Positions 22,945-35,300 of a stretch of DNA of 64,000 nucleotides are shown piece after piece. How positions within the stretch are numbered: position 1 is the first letter of the stretch; each line of letters starts with the position of its first letter. The notes under the pieces are model-generated. The model was given only the letters and a program-made list of their open reading frames with translations, was not told the origin of the DNA and ran no database searches. The position numbers and the translations under genes were made by a program. The DNA lies in assembly GCA_012064415.1 (NCBI GenBank), contig SSNU01000127.1, positions 389,152 to 453,151 on the forward strand, given 5' to 3'. This stretch comes from Gyrodactylus bullatarudis. Taxonomy: Eukaryota > Platyhelminthes > Monogenea > Gyrodactylidea > Gyrodactylidae.

Positions 22945-23262
22945 CTAACAAGAGATGTACTCAAACGAGAATAAGTCAAAATAGATGATAATTTTGAAAT
23001 ATACTGTTATATTCTCATGTTTATACATTATTAGTATCCATGTTTGACTATATGAAAATGTTTCTCCCCAAAGAATTTTATTACACGATGAAATATCAGA
23101 TTGAGTCTCTTTGATGGAGAAACGATTGAAGCATCGACACATGTGTTCCTCCTCAACGATTCTGTTCAACTTTATGTCAACAAAAATCAGAAACTCTATT
23201 GCTTTTATTGTAATTAAATCAAGTTTTATGTCATAAATAAACTCAGAAAAATTTGGATTCAT
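22945..23262 (-). CDS. Orphan ORF, 105 residues, unknown
   Basis: The frame has mixed, protein-like composition (for example EEEHMCRCFNRFSIKETQ) rather than the Phe/Ile/Lys/Asn-rich composition of random AT-rich frames. It has five Cys and one Trp-rich patch (ILWGETFSYSQTW). I recognise no domain, and no splice-linked neighbours are obvious. It may be a fragment of an unrecognised transposon protein. Confidence 0.2.
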   Translation of the reverse strand: MNPNFSEFIYDIKLDLITIKAIEFLIFVDIKLNRIVEEEHMCRCFNRFSIKETQSDISSCNKILWGETFSYSQTWILIMYKHENITVYFKIIIYFDLFSFEYISC

Positions 23263-26234
23263 TTTGTAAATTTTAAATGTTTAAAATAAGAAAGACAGAA
23301 AACTCATAAAAACTTTCAGCTCTTATTATCATTACAATCACCATCTTGTGTTCGAGTCAATCATTTTAATGCACTCATAAAATTTCTCTATTTTTCCTCT
23401 GGTTATTGAAAATCTTCCTAATCTTTTTGAATTTTAGCGTTGAATATGATTTATAGGTATCTAATACAGTTTAGTTAGATCTGAATTCAAAAATTTCCCT
23501 TCACCTTTTCAGACACTTGCGAGAATTATTTGTTTAGATTGGTAAGACGAGATTTATTCAAATGTTTATCAAAATAAATTTCTATCCAATGTAAATTAAG
23601 CAAAAAGTTATTGTTTATAATCTCCAAAGACATAAAAGATGAAAATTATTTATTCGCTAATTGATGCAATATTATTACGATAAAAGGGGGGAAATTAGCT
23701 TGCTTATTTTTAGAATCTTGAGCATCCGCTGCCTTTCCTTTTCGTGGAAGAAATCCAAATTCCCAACTTTTATGACAAAGTTCCAAATGGAAGGAGAATT
23801 CCCTTTTCTGTACAACAATGATTTATGAGATTCTCCCAAGCTGTCTTCCCTCATTCGTAGGATATGTGAAACCTGTTGGAAACTAAATTCCTTAATTAAT
23901 GAAAATGATGATGATATCTATAGAATAAATAAATAAATCTTCAAATTTCCTGGCTAGAGGGAAAAATATCTGGGCAAAATGTTAGCTGAATGGATAAAAA
24001 TTTGATAAATTTCATCTGTTGTACCTGCCTTTGAAACCTGTCATCACTGTTCTGTAGAATATAATTCTGAGAGGCGATTTTAAATGACATGAGAGAACCA
24101 AGTTTCTCCCTTTATTGGTCACCAGGCTAAAAATATATATTTGTTTTTCAATGATAATTTTTTCTTCAAAATGAATATGTATTCGATTTGTCATGTCAAA
24201 AAAAGAATTTCTTCCTTTGAATACGAAAAGGGATTCATCCAAATTCACCATAATAAATAAATTTATCATCTTTCCCCTTACAATGATGAAAGGCAGAATA
24301 TATATGATGAGGATTATTATCTGGGAATGTATAGATTCTATTTTTCCTTTCTTCTGTCATGTAATTTATGTGCAAAACTTTGGATAATAATTATTTTTGC
24401 GAGTATAAATAAATTCTCTCGTGTAAAAGAATAAACACTTAATAATATTGGAATTAAACCAAGTTGAATTTTGGTTATTGTACCGTTTGGAAAATTCTCC
24501 TCTGTCACCCTCATGTTAATGTCTTGAGCAGTGGTGAGGTTTTATTCGATTTCTAGTCTGGCTCAGATTCTGAATAGGCTCTTCAGGAGAATTCGTATGA
24601 TGCATTGAACATCTGGTTCAAATTCTTAAATCCGAAACCTGTTTGTAGAATGCAGTTAATAACATCAAATTTTAGATATTTGTCACTATCAAAAAACTGA
24701 ATAGTCGGAAATATTTTATTATGAAATGAGTCAAAAAGCTGTTAAAAGAAATAAGTTTCCGGAAAAAACTAAATCTTACAAAAATTAAATCCACTGTTAC
24801 TAATATTTATCGAAGATTTCAAATTCCATCATGAAACAAAGCAATTTTCTTATCTTTATGTGAACTGACTTCAGGAAATCTACCTCTATTGAGCAGGGTT
24901 TCATAAAGAATTCTTTCAACTTGTTCATTAATTTGTTAATTATTTTCAGAAAATGTAACAAAAAGTGACGAAAATATCTTGATTAACGAAAGGCTTCTCT
25001 AAATCCAAACTGCCTAGTTACACCTGTTACAAGAGCAGAATTTGAAGGAAAAAAGTCAATCACAAAATAAAAGAAAAGCATTATAAAAATTTCCAAACTT
25101 ACCTAATTAACTTGCATAGGATAACTAACTGTATGTAACCCCTTAGTTACATGTTGTAGAATATTTTTTATATATACATATGATATAATATTTGGGGATA
25201 AATTTTGAATTGGGATTTCTTCTTCTTTTCTTTTCTTGACAGGAAAATATCGTTAATAACTTAATACATTCCTTCCTTTCACCGTGATGATGACATTTCT
25301 AATTTCTTGGAGAAGGATTTCTTCCCCTTTCTAATTCACTGTACAAAATATTTTTCATTATTTTGTATTTAACTATCTATGATACAGAGAAAAATATAAA
25401 GGAGAATTATTTTCTTCAAGCAAAACAGAAACACTGTACCAAAATAATCCCCCCCCCTTCGAATTATTCAAAAAAAGAAAATTTCCTTTGGTTTGGGTTT
25501 AGTTAGATAAAAAGATAGGGAGGTCGTTTGTTCTGTTGCTAAATGATTTGGTGCTGTGTGTAACACGAGTTGCTTATATTTTTGTTCTTTTTTGTTTGAT
25601 ATTTCAATATATTATTATAGTGATGGTTAATTTCTGAAAGAAACGAAACACAAGAAATACAATTTTTGTGATCTGTATTCTGAAAAAAGGATCAATTACA
25701 AAGTTAAATAGATCCCGAAAATTTCAAACCTTTAACCTAGGGTTCTTCAGATAATTCAGATTCGGATCCGTCTGAAAAAATCCGAAAAGGTACCGAAAAT
25801 AAAATTATTAAAACAAGTATTAATTTGCGATAATCTTGAGAAATATATGTTTTCAAAAATTATTCATATTAAAATTCAAGAGTTTATAAAAATTCTAAAA
25901 GAAATTTGATACCTTCTTCTTCTCAACTACCATCTCTAAGGATACCTAGGATCTTAATTGGACCTATCTATCGTTCATCAAGCTTTGATAATTATTATAA
26001 TAATAGATCAAGGATTAATGATATCAACCTATCAGGGAGATAGCTTACGAAGACATTATAAAATTTAACCCTCAATTGTTATTTGAATTTTTATTCGATT
26101 AAAAATGTGTAGGATTTCTATACAATGAAACAAATCAAAACTTATTTCATAGTTATTTTTTTGTTTATATCAGAAGTAAATTTGTGTGCGATTCGGAAAT
26201 TTTCGGAATATTTCTGAATCTGAAGAACACTACT
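23263..26234. other. No gene recognised
   Basis: AT-rich spacer. It contains a partial R3 repeat (24530-24600) and a run of C at about 25448. An 85-codon minus frame at 24012-24269 has no recognisable domain. Confidence 0.4.
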
Positions 26235-26345
26235 TTAACCCTTAAAGTCCCACTGTGTCTTTAAAGACATCCACCACTTAAGCAACTCACTATACATTAG
26301 AGATAGATTTTGTAAAATTTCGATTTCTAGCCTGGGTCAGAATCT
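26235..26345 (+). repeat. MITE-like repeat R3, partial copy
   Basis: Starts TTAACCCTTAAAGTCCCACT and matches the minus strand of 17440-17515, then joins a block shared with 17650-17720 and 24540-24600. Confidence 0.6.
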
Positions 26346-27472
26346 GAATGGGCTCTTTCTAACTAACTATCTCTATCAAAAACCTCTAAATCTTCGATGT
26401 CTACTTGAAAGAAGTATCAAATTTGAGAGATTTTTTACTAGAAATGGAACTTTGATACCATCACTGCCACTTTAATAGAAAATATTTTTGGATAAAAATT
26501 TATATAATTCGAACCAAAAATTCATTTTGAACAACAGCTTTCATGATAGCCAATGTTTGGATCAAAATATGAGCTAATTTTTTATCGATAACTCCAGAAC
26601 TAAAAATAATTGCGTTAAAACAACTGCAGATCTGTAATCAGCTTATTCACAAATCAAAAGATCAACGCAAGATGGTGTTTGGTTAATTAAATCTTAACAA
26701 CCAAAACAGTTAAGTACCTGAAAGTATACAAATGAAAATACTAAAAAACCTGTATTCAAATAAATCTTTTCTATTCCATAAAGAATCACTGGATAAATTC
26801 GATTAGAAAAAGAAACGAATACACCTCAATTGTTTTTTATTAAATAATACAATCGTCTGGTTTTAGCTTCTGTTCATACGAACCAGTTCTCTATTTAATA
26901 AATACAATCTGATGATAATCATCAAGATACATCTGGTTACATGTTGAATAATACATATATATCATATCCAGAGAGGTCGGTCATAATAAATCTTGAAGAA
27001 TATCCACAACTTGTTCTCAAACAAAGCAAAGAAGAGAGATTAAAATCTCATTTATTTCAATGGTGTAGTTGATTTGATGCTTAATGCCTGGTACGATATG
27101 GCAGGGCAGTCTGTGATGATAATAATAATCGTAATTCAATTATCGTTATACATGTTGTTAGTACACGACAAAAACACCATGCCATAATATCCAGAGTAAT
27201 CATGACATCTAAATGTTCCGATTGGTATTGGCTACGACTATTGGGCAAACACGATAACCTTTGGAAATACAAACACGTGGTGCGCCTTGGACATTTTTGG
27301 GGGAGAATATTTCACTTAGGATTAATAAGCAAGTATTGTTGACTCTCTCATGTAAAAGAATTCTAAATCAAATAAAATTTATTTTAAAGTATGCAGCTGG
27401 CACAAATTTTATCCTGCTCAAATTTTTTTGCTAATACAGATTAGGTAAACAAGATTTACTTTTTGTTTACCA

Positions 27473-28440
27473 TTAAAAAGTAAAGTGAAGAATATCTATT
27501 CTAATAAATATTTTAGCGTGAAATACCCGAATATTACTCAAGCCAATCGATGGTAAAAATGATTGATCTGTAGATGGGATTCTAAATCTTACAAAAATCT
27601 CAAGTTTTTCATCAATAAATCTAAGTAATTGTTGGATTGTGTCATCAGCATATTTAAAATATGTGACATGAGGAGATGAGGAAGAGATCTGGGTAAAAAC
27701 AAGGTTGAACAGAGTGGGCCCAATTGGGACTCCGAAACTTATTTGGGATTCGGCCGATATAGATCCATTTTGAGACCGGTTTTGCAGGAATATCAGAGTA
27801 AGGTTGATGATGTGGGGGCTTAACCTTATTTCTTCTGAGAGAATTTTTGATGAAATTGAAAGGTAATTTGTCAAAAGCCTTTGAGATATCGACATATATA
27901 ACAGCAGCTGGAATTTTTCTATATTTTAATTCATTAGCTGTGTCGATTAATGATACGATATTTGAGGCAGTGCTTTTGCCTTGAACGAATCCATGTTGAG
28001 AAGCATCAATATTGCAGAGATTTATAGCTTTAAAGTGAGAATTGATATAATTGTCAATGATTGAAAGAAAAATTGGGAGGTTAGAAACCGGTTTAAAGTG
28101 GGAAGGGTTAATAGCTTTGGAGCACCTGGGAGTTGGACTATCTTTTATTCTGAGCCAATCTGCTGGAATTGAACTGGAACTAATGATTTTATTGAAATAG
28201 TTAGCTATGAGTAGGATGTTAGAAATATGATAATCATCTCTACATTTCTTGGGGTTTGAGTTCAATAAAATGTCAAAAATATCCTGAGGAGCAATGATGG
28301 GATTCGTGGGGAACTTTCTCAACAGTAGATAATTCTGTATAAACTGAAGTGAAGAATTCATTTAAACTGTCTACAGAGATGTCCGATTCGGGCTTAGAGG
28401 AGGATGATAAATTAGCGAGGTATTTGAGTATCAAGAATTC
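27473..28440 (-). pseudogene. Degenerate LINE reverse transcriptase
   Basis: The minus strand carries an RT split over at least three frames. From about 28440: a segment with SLNEFFTSVYTEL. Then, from 28361 in another frame, a pre-palm region (SIPADWLRIKDSPTP, KPVSNLPIFLSIIDN, SQHGFVQGKSTASN) and motif A (IYVDISKAFDKLPF). After a frameshift near 27850 follow motif B (SFGVPIGPTLFNL, lacking the usual QG) and motif C (YADD). Two frameshifts and a damaged motif B make it inactive. It is related to, but clearly diverged from, the fragment at 1-440. Confidence 0.9.
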
Positions 28441-31400
28441 GAAAATTTATCTAATATTTTTAACAATCCAGATCATTTAACCTACAATTTGAAGGAAAAA
28501 ATTTGGTCATTCTTTAACATCGGTTTATCGCCAAATTCCCATTGTTTGGAGCTGAAATTTTTTATTGATTCGAAAGTGGGTGGGGGGTCAAAAGAAAGAT
28601 TAAAATAAGTGAATAAAATTCATCATGCTAAATCTGTTCCAATGTTTCACTTTATCATCGTTTGGGAGTTGAATTTAAATTTGTTGGTAAATTTCACTAC
28701 TTGAATAACAATGAAATTTCGATAATTCAAAATCCCTCGAAATTGGTGTATCAGTCGAAAAATTAATGACGATATTCGTCTTTCTAATTTTGATCCTGAA
28801 AAATTTTTTTCGACCACCCTCTAAAAAATCTTTATTCGATTTCTTGATTAAAAAATTGAGACTTTTGCATTTATCAAAGATTTATATCTTCAACCAACTT
28901 TATGACCAAATTTGAGTTTCAAACGCATCAAAGAACCAAAGAGTTTATTTACACAAGTCTTGTATCATGGTTAGTGAATGCTCTGATGACAGATCAGACT
29001 TTATCGAAAAAATAACCCAGTCGAACATTGAGGGTTTAAATTTGTTAAAAGTAGATTTTGATTTTTTCTATTAAATTTAACACTTCTTCATGCATGTAAT
29101 CTAAGCACAATTTATTCTATAATAACAAAGAACCATTTACAGTACATAAATGTATTTTGAGATAAAATCAGCCATTATTATTATTAAACTCAATTTTGTT
29201 ATTTTATGGGGAAATGATTTTGTAAGAAAGATAAAGCATTACCATTTGACAGGAGGAGAAAGTGTACTTTCAATCATAGGCCCATCTATCACCTAAAAGT
29301 AGGGATTGAATTTCACTTTCGTCAGACCATCAATTATTCCAGATATTATATTGCATAGTAAATGGTATTTTGCACATTATTTATTCAACTAGCGTAAGAA
29401 GCAGTGCATAATGAATTTGAATTTTTGAAAAAGACTTTTGACATTCAATCTGGCCCAGTATCAGATAAGGTCTAAGGGAAATTGGAATGATCCAAAACAT
29501 TAATAAAGTAAGAATACATTTTTAGATTCCCTGGAGGTTTGTAGCATCAATTATAATCTGAATTAAAGAACCTCAAACTTTGATGGAAAACGATGAAATC
29601 CAGATTGAGTGAACCAAGATGCAAAAGAAACAGGAGGTCTATAAAAAAATTTTTGGATTTCAATTAGATAAAATTCTAAAGATTTCTTCTAAGATTTTTC
29701 CGTTTTTTTTTAATTTTTCTTGAGTTCGTGGTGTGAGAAGAATCAAACGTTTTTTATTAGAACCGTTAATTTGAACTGATCTCAGATCGACCTGATTTAT
29801 TAATTTTCAGCAGGTAAAAAATAGGAAGTAGATTTTCGCATCATAATCAAGTGTTTCTTAAAATCTCCACAACCAAGTTTGTTTTCTTTATCTATTAGTG
29901 ATTCTGAAAATAACTTTTGATCCCTGTCAAACCTTGGAATTAAAAAAACAAATTCATCGAGAATCCATGTATGAAAAGGGTTTGATGCATTAGAAATATT
30001 TTATTTTATTCCAGAGATAATAATTAGTGGGCTAAATTTTCATTATCGGAAAATTCTTTAGAGGAACAAATAATAATTATTTATAAAGGATGGGAAAAAG
30101 GAATTATTCAAATGGTACAGCAGTAAACATGGAATAAGTTAGAAGAAATACTGACCTGTTTTATCCTTTTACATTCTATTTTTGGGTCAAATACATTGTC
30201 TGGAATTAATAATAAAGATATTTTTATTCACTCATTAAAAAAAAATCAAAAAAGGATTTTTCGTGACCTCGTAAAAAGTTTCCCATTATTTATAATAAGT
30301 TGTTCATTTATCATTAGTAAAAACAACCCATTGATTTTCCTTTTAACTTTGGATCGCTTGTTTCTTTCTTCACTAGTGTCAATTATCTAATAAGTTTATT
30401 GAGAAGACTTTAACCCTTTCGGTGCCGATGGACATTTTCCAATTTTTTTGAACCTTCATAACTCTACCAGTTTGATATGTTTCTGGATCAATTAAAGTTT
30501 AAATTGAAGCCCACAATGTGAACTTGCATTATATTTGATATTGATGATATTTTTCATATCAAAATTATGCGGAGATCAAATAAAAAAGAAGCGTATGATT
30601 GGTATATTTCTGATGTATACGTTTTATTTGGCTTACGCATAAAATGAATATATAGATTTATCCAATTTCTACTCCCTTCGTGTATACACTCTAGCGTATC
30701 CCTTTTCAATTCAAATCTTATCAGAATCTTACATTATGAAATATTAATATATATCAAATGTAGATTTATATATATCTTTGGTCTATTCTCTCATCCACCC
30801 TTATCAAATAACGGCCTTTTTTCATCGGTTAAGTGCAGTTGCCTGCAGTATACGACATTGTGAACTTTTGATAATGTGTAAAAATAGAACATGGAATTAC
30901 AAAAGTATTCTTTTTCAATTTTCAACAACAGTCATGATGATTTATTTTATACTACACTAAAAGGGAAGAGTGATTCTGGATATATAGTCTGGATAATATA
31001 CATATTTTTTGTGTAATTTTTAACCCCTCTTTCTCACTCATGCATACACAATGTCTATGATGGAATGTATTCAGTTCTCTCGATAGATGTTATATAGGGT
31101 GTTGTTGTTCACTAAAGTATATATATAAAGTATCATCTCTTATCCAACAGAAAAATAATAAAAATTTTATTTTTTTCTATCGAATTACAACTTTTTTCAT
31201 CATTCCTTTTTTTCCAATCACATTTAATCTCTCTTGATATCTACAGCGTCTATGTGTGTCTCTATTATAAAATGTACATATCTATATATTGATGATGTAT
31301 GTTATATGTATGCTTCAAATATAACCTATCCACCCCAGTATAAAACTGTATAACCACCCCACCATAATTTTAATACATAATATTATGATATTAGTTTTAT

Positions 31401-32277
31401 AATAATAATATACCCATCCACCCCTTCATTCTCTTATTTTTTGTCTATTCAATTCAAAAATTCATTTTTTACATCTCAGCAGAGGCTTTACGTTTGCTAT
31501 TCAAATTCAACTTTGGTTCCACTCCCCACCCTGTTATAAAATATATAATTCTTGATATAATTCTCTCTCTTTAGTCTTCCCCCCAATACGGACGAGAGAA
31601 ATATTCATAAAAATTCACTCTCTTCTACACAAACTTTTACAATTACGATTCGGATAAAATAAATATATACTCTTTTGGTTTGCCGATCCGCACAAAAACA
31701 GATCCACTGGACGTATTTAAGAACGAAATACAACATCCCCAGGAAATAATCCAAACATTATTAAACAGTGAGTTCAATAAAATTGTCACCAAATGATTAA
31801 AAGTATTTTATTTACAAAAAAACGAAAACAAACAAGACGGAAGCAAATATTTTTGATATCAAGTTTACACAGTTTATTTTTCGAACATCTTTAAAAGATC
31901 ATAAAAAATAATTAGTACATTTTGTATGAGAATACAATGTACAATTTCTTTTTTACAACAACGTCAAAATGAGTGATATCCTAGTAAATAAAATTAGCCC
32001 CGGTCCGGACTGTGTGTGAACATCATATGGAACATTCGAGCTAGGAACGCATATTAATAAATTTTGATGATAATAATTTTTTATTAAGTCTATGCTTAAG
32101 TACAAGTAAAGAGAGAGAGAGAGACGTTCTACTGCAAAACGATGATGATAATAAAAAAATAACATGCCCAGAGTTTTATTGGATAAAAAGGGTCTTATCA
32201 TGATGAGAAAAAAGAATAATTAACCTGTTTAAATTAGATTTTATTGATATATAGAAATTTTTCTTTTGAAATTTCAG
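28441..32277. other. Upstream region of retn; repeat fragments, no confident gene
   Basis: Holds foldback-family modules near 28780-28920 (TTTTGATCCTGAAAAA, TTCTTGATTAAAAAATTGAG) and 29690-29970 (GAATCAAACGTTTTTTATT and its inverted partner), plus a TTAACCCTTTCGGTGCC terminus at 30411. A possible 5' non-coding exon for retn ends at about 31764 (AACA|GTGAGT); this is speculative. A GA microsatellite lies at about 32110. Short frames at 30196 and 31953 have no domain. Confidence 0.4.
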
Positions 32278-32305
32278 TCATATCATCAGAGTAAAGGAAA
32301 AGAAC

Positions 32306-35300
32306 ATGTGTGATTTCCTCCAGCAACAGCAGATTTCGTCAACATCACCAAGTGATCATACTGTCACTGGCCCGACAGTAAACAACAGTAGTCCCTCAAA
32401 CATTGGCCACCTTAGAGGTCCTTCACTAAGTGGAATTGATAATAATTCTACCGGTGGTAGTGATCTCAAAAAGGCAAGACTCGACACACCCAGTGTCCAG
32501 GAGAAGCAACTTCAGTCAAGTGTTAATTGTGGCTCTAGCACATCGAGTACATCTTCGTCAGCTAATTCATTCTATGAGTCCAATGCTACACAGCAAAATG
32601 TGAGTTCAAAATTAGCATTTACTCAGCTCAAACTTTGCTTTCACTGTTTCCAAATTTTGTCTCTCCCTTATCTTCATAGAGGGTTTTTATTTTAGAGAAT
32701 AAGCCATGTAAGGACAGAAGCAAAATCAATCCAAAAGAAATGGGAAGAGAGGTTAGGACAAATAATAAATTTATTAATTACGTTATATATGGAAGCAGTT
32801 TTGGCAACTGTTGCCTTTTTGGCAAATTATACCCACAGACAAATTGTGGTTTTATATACCATTTTGCTCCTGTGGATAAATTATCTTTAGATAATTTGTA
32901 GAAGTGTGTACAAGATGTATATATATTTGTGAAATATCTATCCATCTTTCAATTTCTTCTCGTGATGATGACGATGAAGATTGGGTTGGGGTTACTAAGC
33001 CCATTTTATTTTTCATTTCCTGGTTAATACGCCATCAGTCATATTTGTCTAAATTAACTTCATTACAATCATAAAAACTAACGGTCTTCTTCCATGTAAA
33101 GAAAATTAATCAGGCCAACATTTGCCAGGCAAAATCAAATTATTTAAAAAATATAGGGAAGAATTTAAATTTCCATCTTTGCTCTCTATAGTTGCCAGAT
33201 AAGGTAAAGGAAGGAATGCCCAAGTTATCAGCTACTCGAGGCGATGAAGAATACGATGATGATGAGAAGAGGAATCTTCTCGACGCCAAAGACATTGAAG
33301 AGGGCCATAGTTCTTACGAGGAGGAAGATCAAAGTTTTGATGAAGACGACAAAAAGAATCATTGTAGAAATGATGGAAACTTTGACGCCTCATCGCCAGG
33401 AATTAAGAATGCCAACTTTCCTTTTGATAATCCATTTATGCAGAGCATTTTGAATAGTATCAAGGCCAACTCTCAGACTCACACGAAAGGAAGTCAGAAT
33501 AGCATGATGAACTCAATACCCAACTTTCTTAACAATACTAACAACAACGGCTCGAATAGTGGAAATCAACGAAATGGAAACGATACAGCCAATCCGCTAG
33601 CCGCTTTCATGGCCATGTCGCCATTCTTTCAACAAAACTCTTCAAATGAAAAACAGGTTAGTTTTTTTAAACTAAGGAAAAAATTGTGAAAAACACTAAC
33701 AAAATCAATTGATTAGATGTCAGAATTATCTCATAACATTAATGATAAACTATCGCCAATGTTGGCTGCAGCTGCCGGATTTGCTTTCAGTAAAATGAGT
33801 TCAAAAAATTCATCACAAAAGAACTCTCTTGAGGCATCCAATTTTATGGGTTCATTCATGAAAAATAACAACTTTTTGAGTCAAATGGCTGCCCATAATA
33901 ACGGAAATAATTTCAATATCATGTCAGACGAGTCCCCGCCCCTTTCACCCATGATGATTGACCAGAATTTGGAGCATCTTCCAGCCAATACTGCCTCATC
34001 GAACAATGGCCAGCAATGGACATTTGAAGAGCAATTCAAGCAGGTTAGTTGATACATCATTTTTGTGTAATGCACCTTGGATATTTTTTTATTTTTTTCA
34101 CATAAATACATAAATGCTGGCATGTTGTGTCGAGACCATTTACTTTTTTATGGCTACTCTGAAGAAGATTTCAATTCTATCATAATTATCATTCGAAGGG
34201 AATATAAAAAAATAAAAGATTTATGTTATTTCTTCATCTACATAAATATATTTATATACGCGGAGAAAAGTTTTCAGTTGGAACTGTCATCAAATTTGTA
34301 TATCTATACATAAAGCATAGATGACTTGAATTTTAGATTTAGAGGATACATCTTATATAATACACATTCTGTATTCAACTATATATTTTCTAATCATTAC
34401 CCATACTAATCTCCTTCTTCTCTGTTATCGAGAATGGAAATCTCCAAGTGTCACAAATTGACATAAATTCCATAATTTTTCCTGATTTATTCCAATACTA
34501 CTGTAATTGTTTTATTATTGATGAAAATTATAGATAAGAAAATAGACCAAATAACTTGAGAATTTTATTTTTATTCTTCATTTAGCTCTATGAATTATCT
34601 GATGATCCAAAGAGACGGCAATTCCTCGACGACCTGTTCCTGTTCATGCAAAAGAGGGGTAAATTCAAAAATTTCACTTTAAGGCTTGCAATTAAGCCTT
34701 CATTTGGCTCAAAAATTGGGTCATTTTCTGAGCAAAAGATACTATCTCTTACGATATAGCAGATTGAGTTCAGGGGTTGCATATTTGAATTCTACGGGGT
34801 TTGATTACTAGATAAAAGTTATCTTACATTTTGTATATGACCCTGGTTTTCAAAAAAAACATTTAAAAAATATAAAATGAGTTTGACGAATGATAGAGCT
34901 AAGATCTTTGCGTATGCCAAGAGAATGAGTGGTAAACGAAGTATTTTCTGAGCCTTGAGGACAAATAATAATAATTGATTTGATTAAATGATAGAAATGA
35001 CCAATGGGACTCTAAGGGTTAAGGAGAGAGTCCATAAAAAAGGTACAATATGAAATGGGAAAAAAATAGAATAATTATAATTATAAATGTACATTAAAAT
35101 ACATCACCTTCTAGTGATATGCGTTTATTATTCCTCTTAGGTTCAGTTATACACAATAAAATACATAGAGACGAAGGGGTATTTATTTTTTAATATGTGC
35201 AATAGAAGTTTATTAAAATTATATTATTTTTATTTTTTTGTTATTGAAAAAAAGTGTCTTTTATGGGGTAACCCTTTCCCTCTTATGAATTGCTTTCTTA

